From: JASFBA01 sp036172265
GTDB taxonomy: Bacteria > Chloroflexota > Chloroflexia > DTKN01
Direction of reading: 5' to 3'
DNA: 14,828 bases
Assembly: GCA_036172265.1 (NCBI GenBank)
Contig: JASFBA010000079.1
Location: 1-14,828 of the forward strand
The notes below the pieces were generated by a model. That model worked only from the letters and a program-made list of their open reading frames with translations, was not told the origin of the DNA and did no database searches. A program made the translations under genes and the position numbers. Positions 1-8,769 of the stretch are shown here, piece after piece (within the stretch, counting starts at the first letter, position 1; every line of letters starts with the position of its first letter).

Positions 1-3000
1 CGGCGATCTGCTCCGGGGAAACGCCGATGCCACGTACTGCCCGTACCTCCCCGGCCTCCTCATCCACAAGCGAGACGACGGCGTAGGAGAAGCCGATGGT
101 CGTGGTCACTGCCTCCAGGACGGCGTCCAGCACGGTATCCACCTCCAGAGTGCCGGAGATGGTACGGCCCATTTCTTGCAGGGCACCCAGTTGAATCAGG
201 CGGGCTTCCAGTTCGGTGCGAGAGGCCTCCAGGTCGCTGAAGAGGCGGGCGTTCTGGATGGCCACGGCAGCCTGGCCGGCCAGGGTGGAAAGCAGCCGGA
301 CGTGGTTCTCGTCGTAGGCTCCAACGTGCTCGTAATCCTGGAGGGCCATGATGCCGATGACCCGATCCATATAGGTGAGCGGCACGGCCAGCCAGGATTT
401 GGCCGGGTTGCCCCGGTGCTCGATGCCGTGCTGCCGACAAAATTCCTCTGTGTCCCCACTGATCAGCACCGGGGCACGCTGACGGATAACGTACTCCGTG
501 AGGCCGTTGCCAAAGGCCCGGGGAGGCATCTCCGTCCGCCGGCCGAACTCGTGATAGAGCGGGAAAGAGAGGGTATGGGTACGCTCGTCGTAGAGAGCCA
601 CCAGGAAGTTGCTCGTATCCACCAGCCGGGCAGCCTCGCGGCGTATCGTCTCCAGGAGTTCGTCCAGCCGCATGGTCGTGCTGATGGCCCGGCCGACCTC
701 GTTGAGGGCGATCAGTTCGGCGATCCGCCGCTCGCGCTCCTGGAAGAGGCGAGCGTTCTCCACGGCGATGCCGGCCTGCTCGGCCAGACCGGTGAGGAGG
801 GCCACTTCATCCGGCGTAAAGTCGCGCACCTCATGGGTCATCACACTGAGCACGCCCAGCACACGCTCCTGGTAAGTGATGGGCACGCCCAAGTAAGCAT
901 GCAGGTCCAGTTCTTGATCGAAGGCGGCACCGGCCGGGTTGCGGAGTTCCGGCTCCAGTTGGGCCACATCGGGCACGGCCAGGACCTCCCCCGTGGCGGC
1001 CACACGCCCGGAAAGCCCCTCCCCAATCCTTAGCCGTACCTCGCGCACGAAGCGCTCCGGCAGGCCCAGGGCGGCGGCGGGGGTGAGCCATTCGCCTTCT
1101 ACCCGCCACAGGGCCACGGTGGCCACGTCCATCTGCCGGCCGACCACCCCCACCAGCGTATCCAGAACTTCCTCAAGTTGGAGGGTTGAGGTAATGGCCC
1201 GCGTGCCCTCCAGAAGGGCCGAGAGTTCGCGCACCCGTGCTTCCAGCACCTGGGCGTAGCGCTCGCGCTCCTCAAAGAGGCGGGCGTTCTCGATGGCTAC
1301 CGCCGCCTGGTGGGCCAGGCCGGAGAGGAACTCCAGGTCCTGCCGGCCGAAGACGCCCGGCCGGCTCAGGTTGTCCAGGTTGATCACCCCCACCAGGCCA
1401 CGCCGGCCGATCAGCGGGGCCGACATAATCGAGCGGATGTCCCGACTCGTCTCGGTCATAAGGAAGCGAGGATCGGTCTGTGCATCCACCACGATGTCGG
1501 CCCGGCCCTCCCGGCAGACCCAGCCGGCAAAGCCCTCGTCCAACTTCAGGCGCACCTCCCGGCGGACCTCATCCGGGTAGCCGATCTGCGCCGCCACCGC
1601 CAATTCCTGGGCCTTTTCATCCAGGAGGAGAATAGAGCCCCGTTCCGCCGCAGGCACGCTCTTTACCGCCGCCTCCAGGATGGACTGGAGAAGGGTGGGC
1701 AAGTCCAGCCGGGTGGCCACATCGCGGCTAACCTCCAGCAGGGTATTTACCTGCTGCAATCGCTGCCGGGTTTCCTCAAAGAGGCGGGCGTTTTCCAGGG
1801 CCACCGCCGCCTGGGCCGCCACCGTAGAAAGCACCGCCAGGTCATCCTCGGTATAGGCGTACTCGCGTTCGTAACTTTCCACCCCGATGGCCCCCACCAC
1901 CCGGTCGGCGGCGATCATCGGCACGCCCAGCCATGACTTGGCCCGCTCGCCGATACGCTCGTAACCGTGGGTCTTCTCAAAGGCCTCCAGTTCGGCCGAA
2001 GTGTGGAAAAGGAGCGGCCGGCGGTTGCGGATGATATAGCCGGTCAGGCCCTGCTCCACGCTATAGCGGGCCGGCGGCTGTACCTCCCGGCCGATGACGT
2101 CCAGCACCGTCTCCCATTCGCGGCGCTCCTCATCGTAGAGGGCGATGTAGAAGTTGGTGGTGTCGAAGATGCGGCCGACCTGTTCGTAAATGGCCCGGGT
2201 AACCTGATCGCGCTCTAGAGTTGCAGAAAGGGCCCGACCGACCTCGTTCAGGATGGCCAGTTCGGTGATCCTTCGCTCTCGCTCCTGGAAGAGACGGGCG
2301 TTGGCGATGGCGATGGCGGCCTGGGCGGCGATGGTGGAGAAGAGGGCCAGGTCCTGTTCGCTATAGAGGTTTTCCTTCTCGTAACTCTGGATGGCCATCA
2401 CCCCCACCACCTTGTCGGCGGCGATCAAGGGCACCCCCAGCCAGGAGAGGGCCCGTTCACCGATGGGAGCGATGCCTTGGCTTTCGTGAAAGGCCAGGTT
2501 TTCCTGAAGGTTGTGCAGGAGGAGCGGCCGGCGGTTGCGGATGATATAGCCGGTCAGGCCGGCCCCAACCTTATGCCGGGTGGGCGGCTGCCGCTCCCCG
2601 TGCTCCAGATGGAAGGCCAATGTCCACTCATCGGTGGCCTCCTCGTAGGTGGCGATGTAGAAGTTGGTGGTGTCGAAGATGCGGCCGACCTGTTCGTGCA
2701 CCACCTCCAAAAGCCGATCTAGTTCCAGGGCTGAGGAAAGGGCCCGACCGACCTCGTTCAGGATGGCCAGTTCGGTGATCCTTCGCTCCCGCTCCTGGAA
2801 GAGGCGGGCGTTGGCGATGGCGATGGCGGCCTGGGCGGCGATGGTGGAGAAGAGGGCCAGGTCCTGTTCGCTATAGAGGTTCTCCTTCTCGTAACTCTGG
2901 ATGGCCATCACCCCCACCACCTTGTCGGCGGCGATCAAGGGCACCCCCAGCCAGGAGAAGGCCGGCCGTCCAATGACGGCGATGCCCTGTTCCTGATGAA

Positions 3001-6000
3001 AGGCCTCGATCTCGGCGCGGCTGCGGAAAAGGAGAGGAGACTTATGACGGATGATGTGGCCGGTCAGGCCGGCTCTCACTTTGTAGCGTTCCGGCGGGAT
3101 CCGCTTCCCCTCCTCGATCTCAAAGAGCGTCTCCCATTCGTCGCTGGCCTCGTCGTAATAGGCGATGTAGAAGTTGGTGGTGTCGAAGATGCGGCTGACC
3201 TGCTCGTGCACCACCTCCACCAGTTCCTCCAGGCGCAGGGCAGAGGAAAGGGCCCGGCCGATCTCGTTTAGGATGGCCAGTTCGGCCAGCCGCTGCTCGC
3301 GTTCGCGGAAGAGGCGGGCATTCTGGATAGCCACAGCCACCTGGTTGGCCACTGTCAAGAGGAACTGTTTCTCGCGCTCTCCATAGGCCGCCTTGCGGTA
3401 ACTTTGGGCGGCGATAATGCCCACCAGTTCCTCGCCTACCAGCATGGGCACGCCCAGGTAGGACTGGGTGCGCTCGCCCTCCCAGCCAGCCAGGCTGACG
3501 TACTCGATCTTCCCTTCTCGTTCGGCCCGGGCGATGTCCTCGATGAGGAGAGGCCGGCGCTCCTGCACGATTCGACCGGCCATCCCCTGCAGGGCCGGAC
3601 CCTCGCTCGCCTCGTAGAGGACACCCCGGTCTACCACCGGATAGAAGCGCAGCATGTCGCGCCCGGCGTCGTAAATGGCGATGTAGAAACTCTCCACATC
3701 CAGGACCCGCGCCTCGGCCAAACGCTCGTAGATGGAGAGGAGGATGGCATCCAGGTCCAGGGTCGAAGTGGTGGCCTGCCCGATGCGGTTGAGGACGTTC
3801 AGTTCGGCAATTCGGCGCTCCCGTTCGCGGAAGAGCCGGGCGTTCTCCACCGCAATAGCCGCCTGGTTGGCAAAGATCTCCAGAGCCTCCACCACCCGGC
3901 GGACGGGTCGCTTGCGGTCGAAGGGGTTGTCCAGCGACATAACTCCCAGGAGGTCACCGGCACTCGAATACATCGGCACCAGGAGGAGGTCGCGGGGATG
4001 CCACTCGGAGGCTTCCAGTTCCTCCTCATAGACCATGCCCGGGAAGCGGTAAAAGTACTCTTCGCTCAGGGGGAGACCGGCTTCCTCCGGGATAAAGTAG
4101 GAGCGGCTGATGCGGAATTCGTCGCGGAAGAGGTCTCGATAGGCCCGGAGGGGCGGTTGGACCTCCTGCAGGCGCCGGAAATCCTCCAGGGGGATGCCGG
4201 CGCTGGCCACCCGTTCCAGGACGGTGGGGTTATCTTCCGCCACCAGGTTGAAGAGGACCACCCCAAAGCCGACGCTGCCTACCACGCCATAGGCCACCTG
4301 GCCCAGGATGTCGGAAAGGTCGCGGTCGGCCCGCAGGGTGTTGCCCAGTTCCAGAATTTCGCGCAACTGGGTGGCCCGCTGGCTCAGGAGTTCGCGTTGC
4401 TGGGTGAGTTCCTCGTAGCGTCGGGCATTGCCCACCGCCAGAGAAGCCTGGGCAGCCAAGGTCTGGGCAAACTGGAGGTCCTCCTGGTCGTAAGCCCCAG
4501 GCTCGGTGCCGCGCACGTTGATGACACCGACCACCCGCCCCTCGAAGAGGATCGGCACGGAGAGGGCTGAACGGGTCTCCGGCTTCACGCAGGTTGGGCG
4601 GGGATCGGCCTGGGTGTCGGCGACGATCTCCGGCTGGCCGGAGCGGAGCACGTCATCTACGAGGCTCCGGCCCCGGCCCAGGCGCAGTTGCCTGAGGAGG
4701 CGGGCCTCCTCGGGGGTATAGCCGACGAGGGCGGAGGTCACGCGAAAGGCCCCGGCCTCTTCGTCGTACATGGCGATATTGCCATGGGTGGAGGAGGTAG
4801 CCCGGATGGCCTCCTCGATGATCACCTGGAGGTTATCTTCCAGGAGCAGAGTGGTATTCAACTCCTGGCCGATACGCTGGAGGGCCAGGAGTTGATCGAT
4901 ACGCTGGCGCAGACGACGTTCGGTCAACCCGTAGAGGCGGGCGTTGTCCAGCGATACGGCGGCCTGGCCGGCCACCAAGGTGAGCAGACGGAGGTGGCGT
5001 TCGGTGAAGGCATAGGGCTTTTCGCTCACCAGTTCCAACGTGCCGATGAGGCGGTCGCCGATGAGCATGGGCAGGCCCAGGTAGGAACGGAGGCGGCCGC
5101 TTGTGATCATCTCCTCGCGCACCGGGCGAGCCTCGGTGAAAGCGGCACAGTCGCCGATGAGGAGGGGCCGGCGGTTGCGTCCGATCCAGCCGGTATAGCC
5201 CTGTTCCAAGGTATAGGTCCCGGCCGAGGCGGCACGCACCATTTCGCCCAGTGTGGCTACGGTGGTGAAGGTTCGACGGTCGGGATCGTACAGACAGATT
5301 TCTCCCTCGCTATAGGGGACGAGGCGCTGCACCCCCTGAATGAGCGCCTGTACCGTTTCCTGGAAGCCCAGGGTGCTGGTCAGGGCACGGTTGACCTCCA
5401 GGAGGAGGACCATCTCTTCGGCCCAGGAGCGTGCTTCCTCAAAGAGGCGAGCGTTGGAGAGGGCCACCGCCGCCTGGTTGGCCAAGGGAAGAAGGAGGCG
5501 CAGGTCGGCTTCGCCAAAGGTACGCCCCTCCTCCCCGTGCAGGACGTCCAGCACCCCCAGGAGTTCCTCACCGTAGAGGAGGGGGACGGCGATCACCGCC
5601 CGGAAATCGGCTCCGGCGTAATGGGCAGAACGGCCGGCGAAGGTGCGGTAGTCGTCCACCCACATCGGCCGGCGGCTTCGGGCGACCAGGCCGGAAAGTC
5701 CCTCGCCTATCTTCAGGCGGGTGCCGAGGTATTTCTCGGGCATGTTATAAGCCACCCGCAACTCCAATTCATCGGCCCCTGGCAGGGTGATATAGAGTCC
5801 GCCGCTGCTGGCACCGAGCAACTGCACGGCCCGCTCCACCACCGAGCGCAGGAGGTCGGCCACCTCCAGTTTGCGGGAGAGGTCCAGCGCGACCTCCTGG
5901 AGGGCGGCCAGTTCACGGCTGCGCTGCTGCTCGCGGGCAAAGAGGCGGGCGTTGTGGATGGCGATAGCGGCGTGTTCGGCCAGGTGTTGGACAAACTCCA

Positions 6001-7711
6001 GGTGCTCCTCGGTGAAAGCGGCCGGCCGGTCGCTCTCCAGATTGAGCACCCCCAACACTTCTTCTTCCCGCATAATCGGCACGGCCAGTTCGGAGCGCGT
6101 CGTCCCGGCGGCATCGGCATAGTCGGCATCCTGGGAAACATCCTCGACCAAGGCCGGCCGTCGGGTACGGGCCACCCGTCCGACGATGCCCGCTTCCAGG
6201 GGCCATGGCTCGCGCTGGTAACGTTCCATCTCCTCCCGATAGCCCCGACTGGCCAGGATCAGCAGGCCGTCCCGCTTCTCCGTCATCCCCAGGAGCGCTC
6301 CCACCGTGGCCCCGGTAAACTCCATGGCCCGCTCCAGGACGCCTTGGATCACCCGAGGCAGTTCCAGGGTACTGCTCAACTCGCGGTCAATCTGTTCGAT
6401 GGCGCCCAGTTGACGAACGCGCTCTTCCAACTGCTGCCGAACCCGGTCGTACAGGCGGGCGTGGTCCAGCATGGCCGCAATCTGGGGAGCCGCGGCCACC
6501 AGGATCTCCAGGTCCTCGCGGCGGAAAGCGCCCGGCCGGGGAGATAAGAGTTCCAGCGTCCCCACCAGCCGGTCGCCCAGGAGGAGGGGCACGCCCAGGT
6601 AAGCGCCCGAGGTCAGTTCGATTTTGGGGCGAACGACTTTCTCGGCGGCGATGTCGGGAATCCAGAGCGGCCGGCGGTGCACGGCCATCCAGCCGCTGTA
6701 GCCCTCCCCGGGGGCGTAGCGCATCTCGCGGGGAAGGTAACCTTCCGGCGTGAACAAACTACGGCTGACCAGGCAGCCCTCCTCTCCGCTCCAAAGGGTG
6801 ATCTCTCCTTCCATGAAGGGGACGATTTCCCGGAGGGCGATAAAGGCCTGTTCCATCAGCCGGTCCAGTTCCAGCGTGGCGCTGATGGCGCTGGCAACGC
6901 GCAGGACGACTTCCTGCTCCCGCCTTTGCCGGCGTTCCTCCTCCCGCCGGCGCTGTTGCACCCGCACCAGTTGCGCCAGAATGCCGCCGAGGATACCGAT
7001 CCCCAGGTAGCCGAAGGAGCGGGTGGAAAGCATGGCGTTGCGGGCCTCGATGGTGGCAAAGGCGGTCGGCTGCAAGATCACCAGCAGGGCGTAGAGGCCG
7101 GCGCTCAAGAGGGAAAGGAAGATGCTGGCCGCCAGTCCCAGTCGCAGGGCGACGAGCAGGATGACCAGGAGGTAAAGGATGTCATAGGGGGTCTCACGAA
7201 ACTTGGGGGCGATGGCCAGCAGGGTGGAGACAAAGGCGACGTCCAGGAGATGGAGGAAGAGGCCGACGGCTCGCGAAGGGCGGCCGGCCCATCCCAGGAA
7301 AAGGGTGGTCAGGATGCTGCCTGCGCCGAGGGCCAGGATGAAGGGAAGGGCCAGACGGAAGGAAGCGTAATCCCGCCAGATCACCAGAAGGGTGGCCAGG
7401 CTGCCCAGGACCAGGAAGAAAGCCAGCAGGCCTCGGAAAAAGGCCAACAGGCTGAACGCCCGGGGGGGGCGCAGCCGGCGCAGGAGAAAGGCGGTGACGG
7501 CCAGGTTTCCCAGGGCAAAGAGCAGGAGGACCCATTCCAGGAGGAGGCTGGCCGTCCCCCAGTAAGGAGCCACAAAGCGGTTTACCACCAGGACAAAGGC
7601 CAGCATGGCCCAGCGGGCCAGCGCCGCCAATTGCTCGCTGCCGACGAGTTCGTCCTGGGGGGCCAGGCCGTCTCGTAACCAGCGTACCGCTCGACTTACC
7701 AGACCCATCAT
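1..7711 (-). CDS. Giant membrane-anchored multi-GAF sensor protein, 3' end outside window (probable sensor kinase)
   Basis: One frame stays open from an ATG ATG pair at 7711/7708 to the left edge, giving about 2,570 codons with no stop. A GGTGGGAG ribosome-binding site precedes the start. Residues 1-250 hold about seven to eight hydrophobic helices (roughly 32-50, 56-77, 86-112, 118-141, 148-168, 178-213 as one or two, 232-250). A very charged coiled coil (about 250-272) follows, then GAF domains repeating about every 170 residues. Each ends in an AAxAxxNARLF-type helix; these motifs start near residues 417, 587, 753, 923, 1095, 1290, 1464, 1634, 1804, 1974, 2142, 2319 and 2487. That makes thirteen complete GAF domains plus the start of a fourteenth. 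GAF domains bind small ligands or dimerise; the ligand here cannot be told. No histidine-kinase, GGDEF or phosphatase domain lies within the window. A kinase C-terminus is inferred from the adjacent response regulator and from similar multi-GAF proteins. Confidence 0.88.
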   Translation of the reverse strand, partial: MMGLVSRAVRWLRDGLAPQDELVGSEQLAALARWAMLAFVLVVNRFVAPYWGTASLLLEWVLLLFALGNLAVTAFLLRRLRPPRAFSLLAFFRGLLAFFLVLGSLATLLVIWRDYASFRLALPFILALGAGSILTTLFLGWAGRPSRAVGLFLHLLDVAFVSTLLAIAPKFRETPYDILYLLVILLVALRLGLAASIFLSLLSAGLYALLVILQPTAFATIEARNAMLSTRSFGYLGIGILGGILAQLVRVQQRRREEERRQRREQEVVLRVASAISATLELDRLMEQAFIALREIVPFMEGEITLWSGEEGCLVSRSLFTPEGYLPREMRYAPGEGYSGWMAVHRRPLWIPDIAAEKVVRPKIELTSGAYLGVPLLLGDRLVGTLELLSPRPGAFRREDLEILVAAAPQIAAMLDHARLYDRVRQQLEERVRQLGAIEQIDRELSSTLELPRVIQGVLERAMEFTGATVGALLGMTEKRDGLLILASRGYREEMERYQREPWPLEAGIVGRVARTRRPALVEDVSQDADYADAAGTTRSELAVPIMREEEVLGVLNLESDRPAAFTEEHLEFVQHLAEHAAIAIHNARLFAREQQRSRELAALQEVALDLSRKLEVADLLRSVVERAVQLLGASSGGLYITLPGADELELRVAYNMPEKYLGTRLKIGEGLSGLVARSRRPMWVDDYRTFAGRSAHYAGADFRAVIAVPLLYGEELLGVLDVLHGEEGRTFGEADLRLLLPLANQAAVALSNARLFEEARSWAEEMVLLLEVNRALTSTLGFQETVQALIQGVQRLVPYSEGEICLYDPDRRTFTTVATLGEMVRAASAGTYTLEQGYTGWIGRNRRPLLIGDCAAFTEARPVREEMITSGRLRSYLGLPMLIGDRLIGTLELVSEKPYAFTERHLRLLTLVAGQAAVSLDNARLYGLTERRLRQRIDQLLALQRIGQELNTTLLLEDNLQVIIEEAIRATSSTHGNIAMYDEEAGAFRVTSALVGYTPEEARLLRQLRLGRGRSLVDDVLRSGQPEIVADTQADPRPTCVKPETRSALSVPILFEGRVVGVINVRGTEPGAYDQEDLQFAQTLAAQASLAVGNARRYEELTQQRELLSQRATQLREILELGNTLRADRDLSDILGQVAYGVVGSVGFGVVLFNLVAEDNPTVLERVASAGIPLEDFRRLQEVQPPLRAYRDLFRDEFRISRSYFIPEEAGLPLSEEYFYRFPGMVYEEELEASEWHPRDLLLVPMYSSAGDLLGVMSLDNPFDRKRPVRRVVEALEIFANQAAIAVENARLFRERERRIAELNVLNRIGQATTSTLDLDAILLSIYERLAEARVLDVESFYIAIYDAGRDMLRFYPVVDRGVLYEASEGPALQGMAGRIVQERRPLLIEDIARAEREGKIEYVSLAGWEGERTQSYLGVPMLVGEELVGIIAAQSYRKAAYGEREKQFLLTVANQVAVAIQNARLFREREQRLAELAILNEIGRALSSALRLEELVEVVHEQVSRIFDTTNFYIAYYDEASDEWETLFEIEEGKRIPPERYKVRAGLTGHIIRHKSPLLFRSRAEIEAFHQEQGIAVIGRPAFSWLGVPLIAADKVVGVMAIQSYEKENLYSEQDLALFSTIAAQAAIAIANARLFQERERRITELAILNEVGRALSSALELDRLLEVVHEQVGRIFDTTNFYIATYEEATDEWTLAFHLEHGERQPPTRHKVGAGLTGYIIRNRRPLLLHNLQENLAFHESQGIAPIGERALSWLGVPLIAADKVVGVMAIQSYEKENLYSEQDLALFSTIAAQAAIAIANARLFQERERRITELAILNEVGRALSATLERDQVTRAIYEQVGRIFDTTNFYIALYDEERREWETVLDVIGREVQPPARYSVEQGLTGYIIRNRRPLLFHTSAELEAFEKTHGYERIGERAKSWLGVPMIAADRVVGAIGVESYEREYAYTEDDLAVLSTVAAQAAVALENARLFEETRQRLQQVNTLLEVSRDVATRLDLPTLLQSILEAAVKSVPAAERGSILLLDEKAQELAVAAQIGYPDEVRREVRLKLDEGFAGWVCREGRADIVVDAQTDPRFLMTETSRDIRSIMSAPLIGRRGLVGVINLDNLSRPGVFGRQDLEFLSGLAHQAAVAIENARLFEERERYAQVLEARVRELSALLEGTRAITSTLQLEEVLDTLVGVVGRQMDVATVALWRVEGEWLTPAAALGLPERFVREVRLRIGEGLSGRVAATGEVLAVPDVAQLEPELRNPAGAAFDQELDLHAYLGVPITYQERVLGVLSVMTHEVRDFTPDEVALLTGLAEQAGIAVENARLFQERERRIAELIALNEVGRAISTTMRLDELLETIRREAARLVDTSNFLVALYDERTHTLSFPLYHEFGRRTEMPPRAFGNGLTEYVIRQRAPVLISGDTEEFCRQHGIEHRGNPAKSWLAVPLTYMDRVIGIMALQDYEHVGAYDENHVRLLSTLAGQAAVAIQNARLFSDLEASRTELEARLIQLGALQEMGRTISGTLEVDTVLDAVLEAVTTTIGFSYAVVSLVDEEAGEVRAVRGIGVSPEQIA
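2226..2448 (-). repeat. Near-identical direct repeat, copy A (223 bases)
   Basis: This stretch matches 2736-2958 at an offset of exactly 510 bases with only three mismatches (2279/2789, 2294/2804, 2372/2882). All three fall on third codon positions and are synonymous (Arg, Arg, Glu). It spans the end of one GAF domain, the linker helix and the start of the next, so the encoded 74-residue segment is identical in both copies. This points to recent duplication or gene conversion. Confidence 0.93.
2736..2958 (-). repeat. Near-identical direct repeat, copy B (223 bases)
   Basis: Partner of 2226-2448 within the GAF array, about 98.7 percent identical by direct base-by-base comparison. Shorter exact matches at the same 510-base offset flank it: 2011-2050 equals 2521-2560 (40 bases), and 2141-2187 equals 2651-2697 (47 bases). 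The latter also recurs at 3161-3207 with two changes. Confidence 0.93.
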
Positions 7712-7718
7712 CTGCACT

Positions 7719-7744
7719 CCCACCGGGGTGGGCCTTCTCCCCGG
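7719..7744 (-). promoter_or_regulatory. Two mutually exclusive stems over the sensor gene's ribosome-binding site
   Basis: In the transcript just before the sensor's ATG, CCGGGG (7744-7739) can pair with CCCCGG (7728-7723) across a 10-base loop. Alternatively CCCAC can pair with GTGGG within CCCACCCCGGTGGG (7732-7719). The second stem would hide the GGTGGGAG ribosome-binding site, and the first would leave it partly free. Both are read directly from the sequence; any regulatory role is inference. The rest of the 85-base gap (7712-7796) shows no convincing promoter. Confidence 0.35.
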
Positions 7745-7796
7745 ATAGGGCGACCTCTCATCTACGGTTCAACGGCACGAAACTTTGTCCCGTCCA

Positions 7797-8720
7797 TTAC
7801 CCATAGGCAATACGGCTGCCCTGGTCACCGGAGCGACGAGCCTGCTGTCGCACCTCGGCCGCCGCCTCGGTCAGTTCACGGATGTCGCTGAAGGTGCGCT
7901 TGCTTCCGTCGAGCACGCCGATAACCAGGTGCATCAGCGGCACCTGAACCTCTTCGCCCCGGTCGTTGTGGACGACGATGTAGCCGGCCTTGCGGTCTTT
8001 ATAGTCGTAGAGCGTGCCGATGCGCTCGTCGAAACGCTGCATCAGGTACTCGCAGATGGCCCGTACCCGCTCCGGCCGCGTGGTCAGGATGAAATCGCTC
8101 CCGCCCACGTGCCCGATAAAGTCCTCCGGCCCGCCCTTTTCGTTCACCGCTTCATTGAGCGTCAGGGCCAGGAAGCGCAGGGAGTTATCGCCGGCGACGA
8201 AGCCATAGGCCTCGGTAAAGGCACTAAAGTGGGCCACGCCGATGGAAGCCAGCGCCCAGTCGTGGCGGGTGAGGATGCGCTTGAGTTGCTCCTCGATCAA
8301 CTTGCTGCCGGGAAGCCCGGTAGTGGGGTTGGTCAGGTTGAGGAAAGAGGCCCGTTCCAGAGCCCGCTTGACCCGCAGGTGCAATTCCTCGATATCGAAA
8401 GGCTTGACAATATAATCGTCCGCGCCCAGTTGAAAGCCCTGGATGCGGTCCTCCTTCTCTCCGCGTGCGGTGAGAAAGATGATAGGGATATGACTGGTGC
8501 GCAGGTTGGAGCGCAAGGCCTGGCAGATGGCGTAGCCGTCCATATCGGGCAGCATGATGTCCAGAAGGATGAGATCAGGCATCTTCTGGCGGCACATCTC
8601 CAGGGCCTGTGCCCCCCGGCTGGCCACCAACGCCTCATAGTTCTGGGCGTTGAAAAAGATCTGGAGCAGGCCGGCGATGTCCGGAGCGTCCTCGACGATC
8701 AGAATCTTTTGCTTCGGCAT
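7797..8720 (-). CDS. Response regulator: receiver domain plus degenerate GGDEF-like domain
   Basis: 307 residues. Residues 1-120 are a complete CheY-like receiver: acidic pair E10/D11, phospho-accepting D54 in the strand LILLDIMLP, T84 in FLTARG and K106 in VKPFD. Residues about 125-300 resemble a diguanylate cyclase fold, with LTNPTTGLPG in place of DxLTGLxNR. The active-site loop reads GGSDF (206-210) instead of GGDEF, and the first metal-binding Asp is missing (GVAHF at 161-165). The domain is therefore probably catalytically dead and may act by binding or dimerising. The start is well supported by GGAGG six bases before the ATG. It lies 49 bases after the beta-helix gene and 85 bases before the giant sensor, its likely partner. 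No DNA-binding domain is present. Confidence 0.92.
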   Translation of the reverse strand: MPKQKILIVEDAPDIAGLLQIFFNAQNYEALVASRGAQALEMCRQKMPDLILLDIMLPDMDGYAICQALRSNLRTSHIPIIFLTARGEKEDRIQGFQLGADDYIVKPFDIEELHLRVKRALERASFLNLTNPTTGLPGSKLIEEQLKRILTRHDWALASIGVAHFSAFTEAYGFVAGDNSLRFLALTLNEAVNEKGGPEDFIGHVGGSDFILTTRPERVRAICEYLMQRFDERIGTLYDYKDRKAGYIVVHNDRGEEVQVPLMHLVIGVLDGSKRTFSDIRELTEAAAEVRQQARRSGDQGSRIAYG

Positions 8721-8769
8721 AACCTTCCTCCGTGCCTATATCCCCAAGGGGCTTTCCCGGCCCAGCTTT

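Larger units (their letters stand above)
239..6463 (-). repeat. Tandem array of GAF-coding units with a ~510-base period
   Basis: The NARLF-type motif closing each GAF domain recurs at plus-strand positions 6449, 5939, 5441, 4931, 4415, 3830, 3308, 2798, 2288, 1778, 1274, 743 and 239. The spacings are 510, 498, 510, 516, 585, 522, 510, 510, 510, 504, 531 and 504 bases. Five units are exactly 170 codons, so the array looks built by unit duplication. The 585-base unit (3830-4414) is the outlier and encodes a longer, divergent GAF domain. Units between 1778 and 3307 are the most alike in both DNA and protein, sharing a TTNFYIA strand and a SWLGVP strand. Confidence 0.85.

Noticed and set aside
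2011..3207. Repeated blocks considered as a CRISPR array or mobile-element repeats
   Set aside because: They are coding, in frame, spaced at exactly 510 bases, and explained by GAF unit duplication. There are no unique spacers of CRISPR size and no transposase.
4688..6547. Long open frame (619 codons) on the plus strand opposite the sensor gene
   Set aside because: It is antisense to conserved GAF coding sequence, its protein resembles no family, and such shadows are common where GC-rich codon bias removes stops. The same holds for plus-strand frames at 176-1033, 3404-4570, 6677-7678, 7785-8840 and 12578-13717.
7462..7469. Run of eight G bases in the sensor gene as a possible phase-variable frameshift site
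   Set aside because: The frame is the same on both sides of the run and encodes a plausible loop between membrane helices. There is no sign of length variation from a single sequence.
8721..8769. CCCC-TT-GGGG inverted repeat between the beta-helix and regulator genes as a terminator
   Set aside because: The stem is four base pairs with a two-base loop and no T run follows, so it is too weak to call.
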